64,000 bases of DNA from Epiperipatus broadwayi (lineage: Eukaryota; Onychophora; Udeonychophora; Euonychophora; Peripatidae), in NCBI GenBank assembly GCA_028023455.1, contig JAQFVV010000279.1:310001-374000 (forward strand). The letters run 5' to 3'. The notes below the pieces were generated by a model. The model was not told the origin of the DNA and made no database searches. It was given only the letters and a program-made list of their open reading frames with translations. This document shows, one piece after another, positions 1-12,434 of this stretch. The stretch's first letter is position 1; each line of letters begins with the position of its first letter. The position numbers and the translations under genes were made by a program.

Positions 1-127
1 GAACATTTTAGAAACGTTGAATCCATAATGATGTGATATCTGAACATATAAATATAAAGTGGATAAAACATATTCTAGAGTTAAAACAAAAACTCATATT
101 TATATACTACAGTCATCATCATCATCA

Positions 128-1886
128 TTAACCATTATCAATCCACTGCAGGATGAAGGTCTCTCCAAGTTTAATCCATCTTCTCCGATCTTTAGCTTCT
201 CTTTTCCACAACACCCCTGCACATTTTCTTATTTCATCCATCCATCTCACATGTGGTCTCTTTCTGGGTCTTTTACAATCTCTTGGAATCCAGTTTAAAA
301 TTTCAATTGTCCATCTATTATCATTTCTTCTAGCAATATGTCCAGCCCAACTCCATTTTCAATCTTTTAATTTTTTCAATAAGGTCAGTAACACCTGTTT
401 GTTGTCTTACCCATACATTGTGTTTTCGATCTCTTCTTGTTACTCCCAACATACATCTCTCCATACTCTTTTGAGTGGTCTGAAGTCTCTGTATTGCTCT
501 TCTACTAAGTGTCCAAGTCTCAGATCCATAAGTAAGAACTGGTAAAACACATTTGTTAAAAACCATCCTTTTCAAACACATAGGCATATTTCCTTTTAGT
601 ATCAAATTATTTCTACCAAAAGCACTCCAACCAAGTTTAATTCTATGATTAATTTCCTCCATTATGTTTCCATCTGTATTAATAATTTGACCAAGGTATT
701 TGTAACTGTTAACTTCTTCTAATTCTTCATAACCAATCTTTATTTTCATATTTTGAGCAAATCGATTAAACATTACTTTAGTCTTTTTAACATTTATCTT
801 TAGTCCTACTTTTCTACTTTCATCTGCTAACTCCTGCAACATTTCCTGCAGCTCTGAATCATTATTTGCAAAAACAACTACATCATATGCCAAATCTAAA
901 TGACTTAAATACTCTCCATTTACTTTCATTCCTTTAGTTTCCCATTTTAATCCACAAAATACTTCTTGCAGCACTGCTGTAAAAAGTTTTGGTGATATGG
1001 AGTCACCTTGTCTTACACCTTTCTCAATGTTGATTTTTCCAGTATCATTATGTAATCTAATTGTTGCTGTTGCATTTTTATAAATATTCTTTAAAATATG
1101 ACAATAACCTGGATCTATACCTTGATGATCCAATGCTTTAATCACTGAAGAAATGTGTATAGAATCGAATGCCTTTTCATAATCTACAAATCCAAAACAT
1201 AATGACAACTCATATTCATTTGTCCTTTCTATGACTTCTCTCAATACCTGGATATGATCTATTGTACTAAAACCACTTTTAAATCCAGCTTGTTCTCTTG
1301 GTTGGTGGAAATCCAAAGTTCTCCGTAGACGAGTTGTAATTATCTTGGTAAAAAATTTATATAAAACTGATAAAAGGCTGATAGGTCTGTAATTTCTAAT
1401 ATCTTCTTTATCACCTTTTTTAAATATTAATATTATTACTGCATTCTTCCAATCTTCCGGTACATCTTTATTATTTAGACATTTGGTATATAACTTTGCT
1501 AAAATTGTTTCTATTTCTTCACCTGCTTCTTTTAATATATCAATTATAATTCCATCATTTCCTGGAGCCTTTCCTTTCTTCATACATTCAATTGCATGTC
1601 TCACTTCTTCATTTAAAATTCTGGGCAATTCGGAAGATGTAATAGATATAGGAGGTACTTGTTCTTTATTACTATATAATTCTTGATAAAAATCTTCTAC
1701 CAATTTCATGATGTCATCTCTCTTTTTAGTAATAATTCCATCTTTTTTTGTTATTGCAGATATAAATTTCCTACCAATACCAAAATGTTGTTTAACATTC
1801 TTGAGACTTTTATTTTCTTCTACAGCTTTCCTTGCTATTTCACAATTATACTTTCTTATATCATTTTCAACTCTTTTCCGTACCAT
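128..1886 (-). pseudogene. RTE-like non-LTR retrotransposon, reverse transcriptase part
   Basis: A 518-residue open frame (330-1886) is the reverse transcriptase of an RTE/BovB-like LINE, the enzyme that copies the element's RNA into the genome. Visible motifs are KKGKAPGNDGI near residue 103, motif A FVDYEKAFDSI at 233-243, motif B GVRQGDSISP at 290-299, YKYLG at 395 and YGSETW at 453. Motif C reads LAYDVV at 332-337 where FADD or YADD is normal, so the first catalytic Asp is Tyr. After a frameshift near 345 the usual C-terminal region (GHIARRNDNRWTIEILNW and on) continues to a stop at 128-130, followed by a (TGATGA)n tail at about 114-127. The endonuclease half is missing, so this is a 5'-truncated copy. 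The long open frame suggests a fairly young insertion, probably inactive because of motif C and the frameshift. Confidence 0.88.
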
Positions 1887-1929
1887 TAAACATACTTATA
1901 TAGATATTATTGATAATACTACTTTTTGA

Positions 1930-3756
1930 TATAAGTAAGAACATATAAAAGACTAAGTGCAGATTATAAAAGTGAAGAAACACTTTAGATATCATTTTTG
2001 TTATCAAAAAGCTATCTTAATAAATTATTTATTCTTTTACTTTTTTCATTTTTCAGACATCTGTCTTAGTTTATTTAAGATTTGAACCAAATTAAAAAAG
2101 AGGTGATTGCGGATGAACGTTTATACTATGCATTTGTGATCTAGGATTTTTTTAATATCAATTATGAACAATGTAGAATATTTGAAATAAAACCTAGTAC
2201 TAAACAGTAATGTTTTTTATTCTCATCTTTGCTTTTTATTTTTATGGTCAGATACTTTGGGATACAATTGTAAAAAAATTTTTTGTTCAAAGTATCGAAA
2301 TTTAATATGCATTTGATGGTAATGTTCTATATTTTCAATTATATATATATATGCAGAAATTTGAAAATATCTTTGTTTTTGACAATGAAACAATGATTTT
2401 TAAAAAAAAAACATTTTCTTTGTAATTAAGTGTTTGTGTTATAATGCGTTTGTTTTGGATAATTAGTAACTTATGACTATAAGTTGTTTTAAATATTTTA
2501 ATAGCCTTCACATAGAAAGGTGAATGTAGAATTACATAAAACATATATCATTAGAAACCATATATATATATATATTGTGGGTTCATCCAACAAATCATCA
2601 ATTGGGTCATGAATAGAACATTATAAAAAAGTTTGTAAAAGTGCTGTAAACATTGGTTTACAACAATGTTAATGTTCCACCAATAAAAAAAATCAGGTAT
2701 ATACAATTGAAAAATTAAGACACAAAATCGTCTAATATGATTTTTAAAAATTTCTTCCAAATAAAAGAAAATCACTTTAGTATCTCAATGGCTTCTTTGA
2801 TCTTACATTGACAATGAGTGTCACCTTTGGATAGAATTCTGGTATTCATCTATTCTTAGGGATGTATTTTATGTTTTCTCTTGTTATGGATATTTGTTAA
2901 TGAAATTGAAAATATTAATGCAAAAGTAAAATTTATCAGCATGCTGATATTCTTTTAAATTGATTAAGTTAGTCTTTAGATTTAGCTAAAATAAAGTGCC
3001 AAAAGGGATTGTATTATAAAAAAATAGTATTTTAACAATGGCATGATAATAAATGTTAATAAATAAAATCTATACTTCCATGTCTTCTGCAACAAATTGT
3101 AACTTACTAATTTGCTTTCGACTAACCAAATTATTTTAATACTAACTGTCATATTAAATTGAAATACAACTCAAAGATGAGTATTTTAGATGTCACAGTT
3201 CAGAATAGGAGAATATGGTGTAACACATATAAAACATTTTATTTAATATATAGATATTTTTTTCTGTGTTTTGTTTAAAATATATAAAGCAATTTTTTAA
3301 TTGTCATATGGTTATGGAATTATTTTTTATATGTTATTTATCTATTTGTTTTAACAAAAGTAGAGTAAGGAAAGTTCAAAAAATCATTAATAATGTAATT
3401 TTTGATAATTTTAATAGTGTAAATTTATAAAATATATATTATGAATAACTGAATGGTTAACAGATCAGGACACATGATGCCTTGTCTCTAAGCTCCATGT
3501 TTATTATTGCACCAAAATAAAGAATGATGAAGACAATTTACAAGCAAAATTTTCTGTAGAATAATTTAAATAAACATGTATAAATTCCAATGTATTTTCA
3601 CTCATAAAAGATCATATCTCTGATAAAATAAGAATGTTTGAAGATATAATAATTTAGAAAAATTTCATCCCTTTATATATGTCTCGATTTAAATCCATAT
3701 AACAACTTGAGTTAAAAGTAAAGAGAATCTACTTTCATTTTTAAATAAATCCAAGT
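1930..3756. other. AT-rich spacer, no gene seen
   Basis: The sequence is AT-rich with short (AT)n runs at about 2340 and 2560. The small ORFs here have low-complexity translations and no recognisable domain. I see no RNA gene or repeat boundary. Confidence 0.5.
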
Positions 3757-3810
3757 TGTAATTATAAATTTATTAAATGCACATTGATTACATTGATTAT
3801 GTAAGTAATA

Positions 3811-3951
3811 TTTACTGAGGCTGTAACATCGAGAATATGTATGTAAATTGCGATAGTAGGGACCTCTACAGGTCATTTAACCACAATGACCTGTAGAGGT
3901 CCCTACTATCGCATTTTACTTGCATATTCTCGATGTTACAGCCTCGATAAA
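3811..3951. mobile_element. Palindromic MITE-like element, copy 1
   Basis: Almost the whole element is an inverted repeat. The left end TTTACTGAGGCTGTAACATC is mirrored at 3932-3951, and the inner arms carry TAGGGACCTCTACAGGTCA and its reverse complement around a short loop near 3882. The same arm sequence recurs at 9131-9279 and 56434-56521, so it is a dispersed family. It has no coding capacity and is presumably a non-autonomous DNA element or a fold-back repeat. Similarity to copy 2 extends about 50 bp to the left (ATTATAAATTTATT and GTAAGTAATATT), so the true element may be longer than the palindrome. Confidence 0.75.
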
Positions 3952-3959
3952 TCCAAGAT

Positions 3960-5519
3960 AAAAAACTAATGCAAACTACTGCCATAAATTGATTTTGTTA
4001 AAAAGTGCCAATAAAATGATAGTTATTTAGTAATACCACCAATAACATATTTCTCTAGTCATTATATGCAAACATTTTACTTCTTCTTATTGTTTACTTT
4101 ACAATCGATGAATGAAAATATTTAATATAACATTTTAGCTTTTTAAGAAGAGAAAATAGTATTTATAAGATACAAAAATATGAAAATTTTCTAAATCATC
4201 ATACCTACAACAATCATTATCTGGATTTCAATTTTTATAACATCGCAGGTTAGAAATTAGAAAAGTTCACTTTATTTTTAAATAAATCCAGAACGTAACT
4301 ATGGCAGATTGTAGAAACAAATTATTTAGCTTCAAAGCTGTTTGTAACAAATGGTAATTCCCTAGCAATATACTGTTAACAATTGTTTTTAATCATATTA
4401 TTTATAATCACCTACCTATTTCTTTGTTTACAATATAATATAATTATATATGTCATAAGAAATGAATAAATTATGATAAACTAATATAAAAATACATAAA
4501 GTTTGGGGGATAATGTAAAATAATGCATTATGGGAGTTAATTGTATTTATTCACAAATGAAAGCAAATTACTTCTTCAATCTCTTATTGATTTACTATTT
4601 TTTAATGTTTCAAAGTTATTATGATTTATTTATTTACTTATTATATATATTGTTTATAGTCTTTAATGTATCAAAATATTGTTACAATGCAAATATGATT
4701 TCAGCTCAAATTAGTTACATTATGTTTCAAAGAAAGACCTTTATTGATGACCATAGGGTTACATTTGCTATAAGCCACTCCATATACATATGTTTACATT
4801 GCTAGTGAATGGAGCAAGTTTATGTTTATATATGTGACAGAGCAACTAAATTAGGAGGGAAAGATGTTTAAACATTGTTGTATTTGGTGAATGTGTTTTT
4901 AGAATTATGAATTTTGGGGTAGGCCTGGTAGTTAGTCTATTCATTTACTAATTTCTCTTTGGATATGTTTTATGCAAATGCCTTTAAGAGGGTTGCAAAT
5001 ACATTATCAAGCTGTTTAATCAAAAAATGGTTAATAAAAAAAAACTTTTATAAATTAAGTAATAAATGTGTAAATTGCTTTGGGTTCATGTGCACATACT
5101 AGATATAACACATACATTGTTTAATTATAGTAGTTAAAAATTAGCCTATCCATTTTAATCATAATATTAAATATTTTATAAAGTACATATAGTATGTAAA
5201 ATTACCAATAGTAGATTATTACTTCTATTTTGTAAAGGAAGAATCAAAAATTAGTTTTACTGTATGCAAATTAATTTGAATCTTATAGTTGAGAAAGTAT
5301 ATACTATTTTATGATCCTTTTGAATTTCATGTTAGAAAAGATTTTAAAAAAGTAATCTGCTCTTTTTATGGTAAATTCTATGGCAAAGCTAAATATATTA
5401 TTAAAAATTATGGAGTAATAAAATTAAGAATGTTATAAAGCAATTTTTAAAAATCAGTAATGTTTTTTTTTTTTTCCTATCACTACCATACATACAGGAA
5501 AGGACTACTTGTTTAATCA
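3960..5519. other. AT-rich spacer, no gene seen
   Basis: Low-complexity AT-rich DNA. A 91-codon frame at 4530-4805 translates to a Tyr/Phe/Ile/Leu-rich peptide typical of random AT-rich sequence. Nothing else stands out. Confidence 0.5.
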
Positions 5520-5592
5520 TTTATAAAATATCCATATAATGTAATATATATATATATATATATATATTACATTATACGGATATTTTATAAAT
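5520..5592. repeat. AT-rich perfect-type palindrome
   Basis: The arm TTTATAAAATATCC plus ATATAATGTA is mirrored after an (AT)n centre as TACATTATACGGATATTTTATAAA, with one mismatch in the arm. It could extrude as a cruciform. It may be a very short fold-back element. A separate (AT)n run follows to about 5612. Confidence 0.6.
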
Positions 5593-5599
5593 ATATATA

Positions 5600-6591
5600 T
5601 ATATATATATATAAGTATTTCTCTCACAAAATGTTGTGAAATAAATATTTATTCTTTGTATAAAACTGATAGAGTTTTTTTTTTTTTTTTTGATAAACAG
5701 CCTTGATTATTTGGTAAATATAAAGGCAAAAACATGAGAGATATAAATAGGTTAGAACAGAAGTATGACAGCAGTCTATTCTAAGCTTTAACTCAAGATG
5801 GGTTGCAGTGTGATTCCATAACAATATGATAGAGCACTTGTTAGAACAGTTTTCCACCAAATTGTTGAGACAGCAATATCTTTCTGACTGTTTTAAGGTA
5901 TCTTTAATATTTAATTCACCACAACAATATGTAACTGGAAAACCAAAAATGACACTTGCCAAAGAAATGCATATATGAAATGAACATTGAAATTGCATAT
6001 AATGTGACATTTCCTGCTTTAATAAAGAGAATCATATGATGATAAAAAAAGGTTGCATTTTGCTATAAGAATTATCAAGACTAATGTATACCTCATCTAT
6101 TGTTACCAATACCTTAAGTATGTATGGTAAAAGGAAGATATCTGAAAAAAAACCATGGTGTAAAAGTTGAAAAGTTTAAGACAGTTGATAAGATCTTAGT
6201 ATTAATATTTATAATTATTACTTTTTATTTTCACTATTTTGTATAGTAGAAATTGAAAATCTATAAGCAATAATTTTATATTATATTGACAGTAAATAAA
6301 TTGTTCATTTATTTTGCTATTAATTTATTTAATTTGTTTTGCTTTTTGAACTCATTCTAAACATGCTACTAATATCCATGAATCCTAAGAAATCATGCAA
6401 TCTACAGGGGGTGGAATGCAGAAATAACAGTAATAATTTAAAATGATGATGATCATTGATATTAATATTTTCAAAAGTAAACTCTATATTTACGAAGTTT
6501 GGCATCTTAAGATTCAGTTTAAATGTAATCTAGATAAACAAATCAAAATACATTTGAAGTAATTACACTTAAATGAACCTATACTGCTATG

Positions 6592-6593
<2 letters not shown>
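5600..6593. other. AT-rich spacer, no gene seen
   Basis: A 128-codon frame on the minus strand at 5624-6010 contains a Lys run from a poly(T) tract and no recognisable domain. I do not regard it as a gene. Confidence 0.45.

Positions 6594-6668
<75 letters not shown>
6594..6668. repeat. (AT)n microsatellite
   Basis: A near-pure AT dinucleotide run, followed by a second shorter one at about 6737-6762. The Ile-Tyr ORF across it is an artefact. Confidence 0.95.
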
Positions 6669-6669
<1 letters not shown>

Positions 6670-6779
6670 GGTTGCTATATTTACTGTGAATGTTTAGGTG
6701 GTTACTGGTTGGAAACTAATTTTTTTTTATATATATTATTATATATATATATATATATATATTATCATCACAGATAGTT

Positions 6780-9096
6780 GGTTTAACAATTTTATTTGAA
6801 CTCTGTACATTTTATTTGAATATACCATTTCCTTTGTTTTTTAGCTTTACTATATATTGTACACATTCTGATTTAGCTTTGTGACTCCATTGCAATAGTG
6901 TGATGCACAAAATAGAAAAAAATGCAAACAATCATCACATTTTTTTTGTTTGTAGGGTATTGAGTTTAAACCCTACATAACCAATTCTCAAAGACCTTGG
7001 AAGGAAAGTGGGAGAAATATTTTTCTTCCATTCAACTAATTTTGTTAGTGAAAGAGAAAAATATTTATATCATTGAATAGTTTAATAGTTGTATTTAAGA
7101 ATAAAAAATATTAAGCATGAATAAATAATTGTCTGTAGACATAAAACCCATGAGATATTCTTTTTCTAAGTCTACTTATTAACTTTCTATGTTTAAGTTA
7201 TATCTAATGAATTATAATACTCTGTCTTAATAATGTTTTGATTTTAATAGTTTGTCATTACTAATTTATTTTATAACTTTAATACTAATGATATTAATAA
7301 CTTATAGCTTTCAAATTGTTTAGATTATCTTTTGATAGGCAAGTTTTATATACTTGAATGTATGTGTGTATGTTCATGTATGTACAAACACAAACTTAAA
7401 CATTTTCAGCTATATTAAAGAGTTTTTAAATTATTTGTATTTTCTGTGTCAAAATTTGTTTTCTTATATATTATTTAAGATGATTTTTTTTTTTTTTTTT
7501 ATATGAAAGGGGTCAGGAAAGGTTTCATGCTAAGGTCCAGCTAATATCTACAGGTTGTGAGAGAAGGATAAAGTTCAATTTTGAACACAACTTCAATGTG
7601 AGAAATATGGGGAGTGAAAACAATAACTCATTAATAAGCTATTACAACTTACAGAGACCAGATCATTTGGACAACACCAAATAATAAATTTTGAAAAAAA
7701 ATGTCAATTCAAGGAAAAGATTGTATCTTGCTGCACTGATAGAGTAATTTATGGATTAGCAGGTGTTTTAGTAACAAAAATATATGTGATGTCATCAACA
7801 GGCCAGCACCTATATATAGTCTGAAAAATAGGACAAAGATGCAGAATAAATTTGATTGCCTCTTAGAAACCATGCATCATTTTATTTTTATATTTTCCCT
7901 AGAGCTATGGTAGGGTGAGAAAATATTTTGTTGATGGGTCACAGTGACTCAATTCCAAAGAACTCTTATGCACATTGAAAGAGTTAAAATCTAAAATGGA
8001 AATAACAGATATCATCCTACAGCTGATTTCCAAGTTTATTGTTTCCCTATGCAATTTCTGAATTCAAATAAAAACACCAAGAAAGTGCTGAAATTTATAT
8101 TAAACCAATCATACCCAGAGCAGAAAAAATGAAGAAACCATTTGAATGCTAAAATGGTTTCTAAAGAAACAATTTATTTTACAGCATCATCATCATCATC
8201 ACAGTAAACAAGAAGAATTGCAAGCCCAAGCCAAAAATAAAAATGCTCCAGTAAATGGCTGTAATTGACAAATCTATGCATGTTAAACATTGATATGTGG
8301 TTGAATTCAAATTCTCATCCTTAAACAAGCTAACTTCAAAGTGAAATTAATCAGAATCATTGGAACTGTCTTTACATTAAGAATAAAAGAACTTAGTAAT
8401 ATTCATTTTAATTTTGTTTTCTTAATGACTATTAACACTTCTTTTTAAAATAAATCCATTTGTCTCTCTTTCTTTAAATATTAAAATGAAAATCAATTAT
8501 TAGAGAAGATTTTCAATAGTAATAAATATTGACTCTATTAACCATTTTTATGTATATTTTTTTTTTATCGAATGTTAATTTGGGTATTATATAAATATAT
8601 TTTATTCATATTATATGTAAAAGGTTAGACACAAATTTTATTGGTAATGGAAAGTGATATACATACACACATACATCTAGTAATATAAATATGCTTACAT
8701 GTATATTTGTTGAGTATGAATGTACAAATCGATAAGGGTAGAAATTTAACACCACGAGAGATAGATTTTAAAGTGGTTGGTGACTTAGATTAATAGAAAT
8801 TGAGATAAGTAATTTAAAACCCATTTCTTTAGATATTCTTATCTTTATAATTTAACTAACTTTCTCTACTTATTTCTCATTTATTATTTTAGATTATAAA
8901 TATAGAAATGTATGTTATATGCAATATATGAGTATGTGTGTGGATCGGGTGTTTATTTTAAAAATTCAAATGTTTCCATAGGATTTTTTTCATCCTTTAG
9001 AGATATGAACATACACATATCACACTACATAATATTAATGATCAAATTTTTTGGTTATTATTTTTATTGTTTAAATGTAGCTAACTTTATTATAAT
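6780..9096. other. AT-rich spacer, no gene seen
   Basis: No ORF or RNA gene was recognised. The stretch at about 7500-8210 is slightly less AT-rich and contains a (CAT)n run near 8183. It may be an old repeat, but I cannot assign it. Confidence 0.45.
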
Positions 9097-9130
9097 TATA
9101 AATTTATTTAACACACATTGAATGTAAGTA

Positions 9131-9279
9131 ATATTTACTAAGGCAATAAACCTCAAGAATGTGTGCTTGAAAATGTGAAGGTTCTTCCAAAGTGTAAGCT
9201 TGTGGTTAAGACCTGTAGAGGTCCCTACCTTCACATTTTCAAGTGCACATTCTTGAGGTTTATTGTCTTAGTAAATATT
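9131..9279. mobile_element. Palindromic MITE-like element, copy 2
   Basis: The arms of about 48 bp begin TTACTAAGGCAATAAACCTC and are mirrored at the right end (GAGGTTTATTGTCTTAGTAA). The interior contains GTGTAAGCTTGTGG and ACCTGTAGAGGTCCCTACC, shared with the copies at 3.8 and 56.4 kb. The outer ends are AATATTTAC/GTAAATATT, also symmetric. It has no coding capacity. Confidence 0.78.
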
Positions 9280-9289
9280 ACTAACTTTA

Positions 9290-10208
9290 TTATGTAATTT
9301 TTCTATTTGCATTATTAATGATTGACCAATAATACATTTTACTTTGTTTTATTAAAAAAGGTGTATATATTTTCTTAAGAGTTAATCATTGCCTTGTGAA
9401 GTTAGTTTAGTCATCATCATCTCGGATAAATGTCAATCTTTGAGCTATAGTTTAAATATAACAATATGTTGGTACATAATTATAGATTGGTAAAAGATAA
9501 TATTGGTGTTTAGTTTTAATGATGTGGCTGGAAATATCACTGTCATCATTATCACCATCATGTTAATTAATAGTCTAAATAAATGTAATAAATGGCCATA
9601 GATAAATGATGGTTCTCACTGTGTTTGTTTATTATTTGTGAGCCATCATAAGAGATAATGACTACTATTGAAGATCATGGAATGTCAGTCAGGATTTAGT
9701 AAATTGTCACTGATAAATCTATAGTATTAAATATGAGCTAGTAACACTTATGAGAATAATACGAATTTCTGATGTTAAACTCTTATTTGATAATTTATCT
9801 GAGAATTTATTTGCACAACTAGAGAATAATGAGGATTTTTTTCCGTTAATACAAGTGCACATGATACAATTATAAATTAAAAAATCCTACACACTGTTAT
9901 AAATAATATACCAACTGAGGTTCAAACCCAGTAGAGTATAAGTAGGTATCTAGGGTAAAACTTTATCTAGGTTTAGACAGCCTAGTGCTGCCCAGATATA
10001 TGGATATACATATAAAAACACACTGAATGAAAAGGGAATCCGATTATTTCCATTCCTAGATGATTTTCAATTAGTTACAAAGGTGGCGATATCTTTTTAT
10101 TTAGTTACAATACATATAGTGAAAATAAGATTTTCACATGCAAAAAATGAAGAATTCATTATAATTTTGAGTTCATCTCGATAAAATATATACTATATCT
10201 TAATATCT
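9290..10208. other. AT-rich spacer with one tRNA-like B box
   Basis: No gene was seen. GAGGTTCAAACCCAG near 9918 resembles a polymerase III B box and could be a SINE remnant, but no matching A box or tail is clear. Confidence 0.4.
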
Positions 10209-10213
10209 GAAAC

Positions 10214-10238
10214 ACACAGGCTTATTATATACCTGTGT
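10214..10238 (+). other. Hairpin at the left end of palindromic element (copy at 10.2 kb)
   Basis: ACACAGG pairs with CCTGTGT across an 11-nt loop. The equivalent site at 12867-12891 pairs ATACAGG with CCTGTAT, so one base pair changes from C-G to T-A with pairing kept. The hairpin sits about 10 bp left of the palindrome in both copies. Confidence 0.6.
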
Positions 10239-10247
10239 CTATATATG

Positions 10248-10415
10248 TAATATATAGGGTATATGAGCACAGACTTTCACATGACTCACTACTCTCCACA
10301 CTATCTCATAACCCTGATACACTTGAACACATATGTTCAAGTGTATCAGTGTTATGAGATAGTGTGGAGAGTGGTGAGTCATGTGAAAGTCTGTGCACAT
10401 ATACCCTATATATTA
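10248..10415. mobile_element. Near-perfect palindromic element (outer-arm version)
   Basis: Two arms of about 84 bp mirror each other around CATATG near 10332. The left arm starts TAATATATAGGGTATATG and the right arm ends CATATACCCTATATATTA. The arms have very few mismatches, which implies recent origin or gene conversion between arms. The element at 12899-13364 has the same outer arms but carries two inverted hammerhead motifs in the middle, so this copy looks like a core-deleted form, or the other like a filled one. Confidence 0.8.
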
Positions 10416-10419
10416 TATC

Positions 10420-11160
10420 TTAATATATATATTGCTTTAATTAAAATAATATTTGCCTTCAAATTGCTAACAATTTAATGATTAATTCAATCATATCACT
10501 TTTTTTATATATATTTCTGCAATAACTTAGTTAAAGAAATTTTTTTACTGAGAAAGTGATGCATTTTTAGTAGTTATATATATAAAATATTAAACAAAAG
10601 TAATAAATAATGAAAGAAGACAATGAAATTAACTTTGCATTTTGCATAATACCTGCATATAAATAAATGAATAAAAACTACACTTATGCTATAATTGCCA
10701 TAAACTAGATATAATATTTATTTATATATTGTTCTATTGAAAATTGTAAGAATAAATTCCAGTGTTTGTTTTATTAAAGTATTTAAGCGACAATCAAAAT
10801 AATTGATTACTGATTAAAAAACTGTATTATTTTCCGTTTCTAAACAAATTGTTGTTTCCACTTTTAAATTATTACTATTGAATTAAAAACTATTTCATAT
10901 TTTTATATCACTACATATTATAAAATAAAATTTTACTAAGGATATCAAAATGTTGAATAAGCTTTCATAATAATAATAAATTAAAGTGAAAAACAGCAAT
11001 TATTTTAGTAAAGTTAAATAAGTTAGTTTAATTATAATTGCTTATTTTATTAGTTCAGCAATTTATTAGTAATAATCATTATTTTTTTATAGATAGACAA
11101 CTTCCATATTTCTTCATTCTTTTTTATTTCATAAATAATTTCATATAAATAAAGATACAA
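10420..11160. other. AT-rich spacer, no gene seen
   Basis: Uniformly AT-rich DNA with no ORF, repeat edge or RNA gene that I can support. Confidence 0.5.
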
Positions 11161-11167
11161 TAAAAGA

Positions 11168-11233
11168 CAAATAACCCCCAAGATGCATTTCGTGCTGAAC
11201 CAGCACTCATCAGTTGGGCCAGATGATTATCTC
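11168..11233 (-). ncRNA. Type I hammerhead ribozyme, intact core
   Basis: Read on the minus strand, this has every part of a self-cleaving hammerhead. Stem I is CCCAA/UUGGG, then a 6-nt one-sided bulge AUCUGG, then AUAAUC/GGUUAU. Core box CUGAUGA lies at 11207-11213. Stem II GUGCU-GGUUC-AGCAC at 11192-11206 is a perfect 5-bp hairpin. Box GAAA is at 11188-11191. Stem III is the self-complementary AUGCAU. Cleavage is predicted after C at 11182 (U16.1, C17). A bulge in stem I facing loop II is what natural hammerheads use for tertiary contact. A stem III this short is known from ribozymes in Penelope-like elements and retrozymes, which may act as dimers. Activity is inferred, not shown. Confidence 0.82.
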
Positions 11234-11990
11234 TCTTATTATATTTATCTGAGATGGGCAGTGTCAAAGTTATGAGTGAAGTGAGTTTGACAATGGTAAA
11301 TAAAAATGTAAAAATTTATTAGGTATATTAAATAAATATATAAATAGCTTGATTAAATTTATATATAATGTACTGTTCATTTATATGGTACAAATATTTT
11401 GGCATTCGGTAAGATATTTAAAAGCTAAAAAAAAAAGTAAATTTAGCGATCTTATTAAAAAGGCACAATTAATTTTTTTTAGTTTGTATAATGTATTTTT
11501 TTAAAACGTACAATGAAAGTAAAATTTTTGTCCATATTTTTTTTTTATCTAATTAAAAGTAAAGGTAAAAATTAAAAAGAACAAAAGACAAATTACTAAT
11601 CAAGATAAGCTAAAAGAAAAATATTTTAGCTAATTAAAGATGGCAGAAAGACTTAATGAAAAGGAGGACTTTGTAACTTAAATTTAAGAGAGAGTGTACA
11701 AGATTATTATCTTATATGCTGATAAAAAGACAAGAGGATGTGCAGAAGTTTCAAAAACTGGATCGAGGTATAAAAAAAAGAGGGCAACTTCGATCTAGGT
11801 CCTCTCTTTACTTTCTGATTACATGTCTGAGAGTTGGAGGTTTCCAGGAGCATAACCTGTGGCAGTAATATACTTCTGCACAAGTACACCACTTGCTGTA
11901 CCAAGCTGTCACACAAGCATAAAAATGGAGCCTTGTGAATACTGCTTTTTGCAATGAAAGGGTCACCACAACCATGTTTTTTTTCTCCAG

Positions 11991-12084
11991 CTGTAAAACA
12001 GAGCAATAATTGAAGACGCCGGCAGGAGAGACCAATGGAAATTCCTATGAGTTTGGGATCCCATAAATCTACACCAACTTACCG
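11991..12084 (+). other. Possible start-codon exon
   Basis: A locally GC-richer patch ends in a strong donor-like junction ACCG|GTAAGT at 12084/12085 and follows an acceptor-like pyrimidine tract ending CTCCAG at 11990. An ATG at 12035 opens MEIPMSLGSHKSTPTYR up to the donor. All three frames have stops between the acceptor and this ATG, so it could only be a first coding exon. The peptide is not recognised. The splice signals are a pattern match only. Confidence 0.15.
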
Positions 12085-12434
12085 GTAAGTTAAGAGTAAC
12101 TTTTCCCGATTGTGACATAAAGTTTGCAAACAATTCTTAAAAATAAGATTAAAATAATCCCAATAAAGACTTTAAATTTTATTCTTCAAGAGGTTCTTGT
12201 TTACCTAAGGACTATAATTGTTGGACTGTTTTTTTTTTTTTTTAATTAATGGATTCATATCTGGATTGGCGTGTGTGTAATCTTTCCAATTAATTAGTAA
12301 TGTGTTTTTTTTTTTTTTAATATTTTAATTTGTTAGAATAAAAATATTTATTTCTAATACTAACTATTCATTGTGTGTTATTAATAATTATTAATACATT
12401 TATTAATGTTAATTATTAAGATTTGAAAATATAA

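Noticed and set aside
153-545. 130-codon plus-strand frame over the LINE
   Set aside because: It is the antisense shadow of the LINE C-terminal coding region.
6589-6777. Ile-Tyr-rich frame
   Set aside because: It is a translation of (AT)n microsatellite, as are the frames at 27411-27611 and 40751-41028.
10214-10238. Hairpin as a Helitron 3' end
   Set aside because: No CTRR end follows at the expected distance and no TC start was found; the adjoining long palindrome is not a Helitron trait.
11707-12035. Minus-strand frames of 99 and 75 codons as genes
   Set aside because: The two frames overlap in different phases, match no family I know, and the composition reflects a GC-richer non-coding patch.
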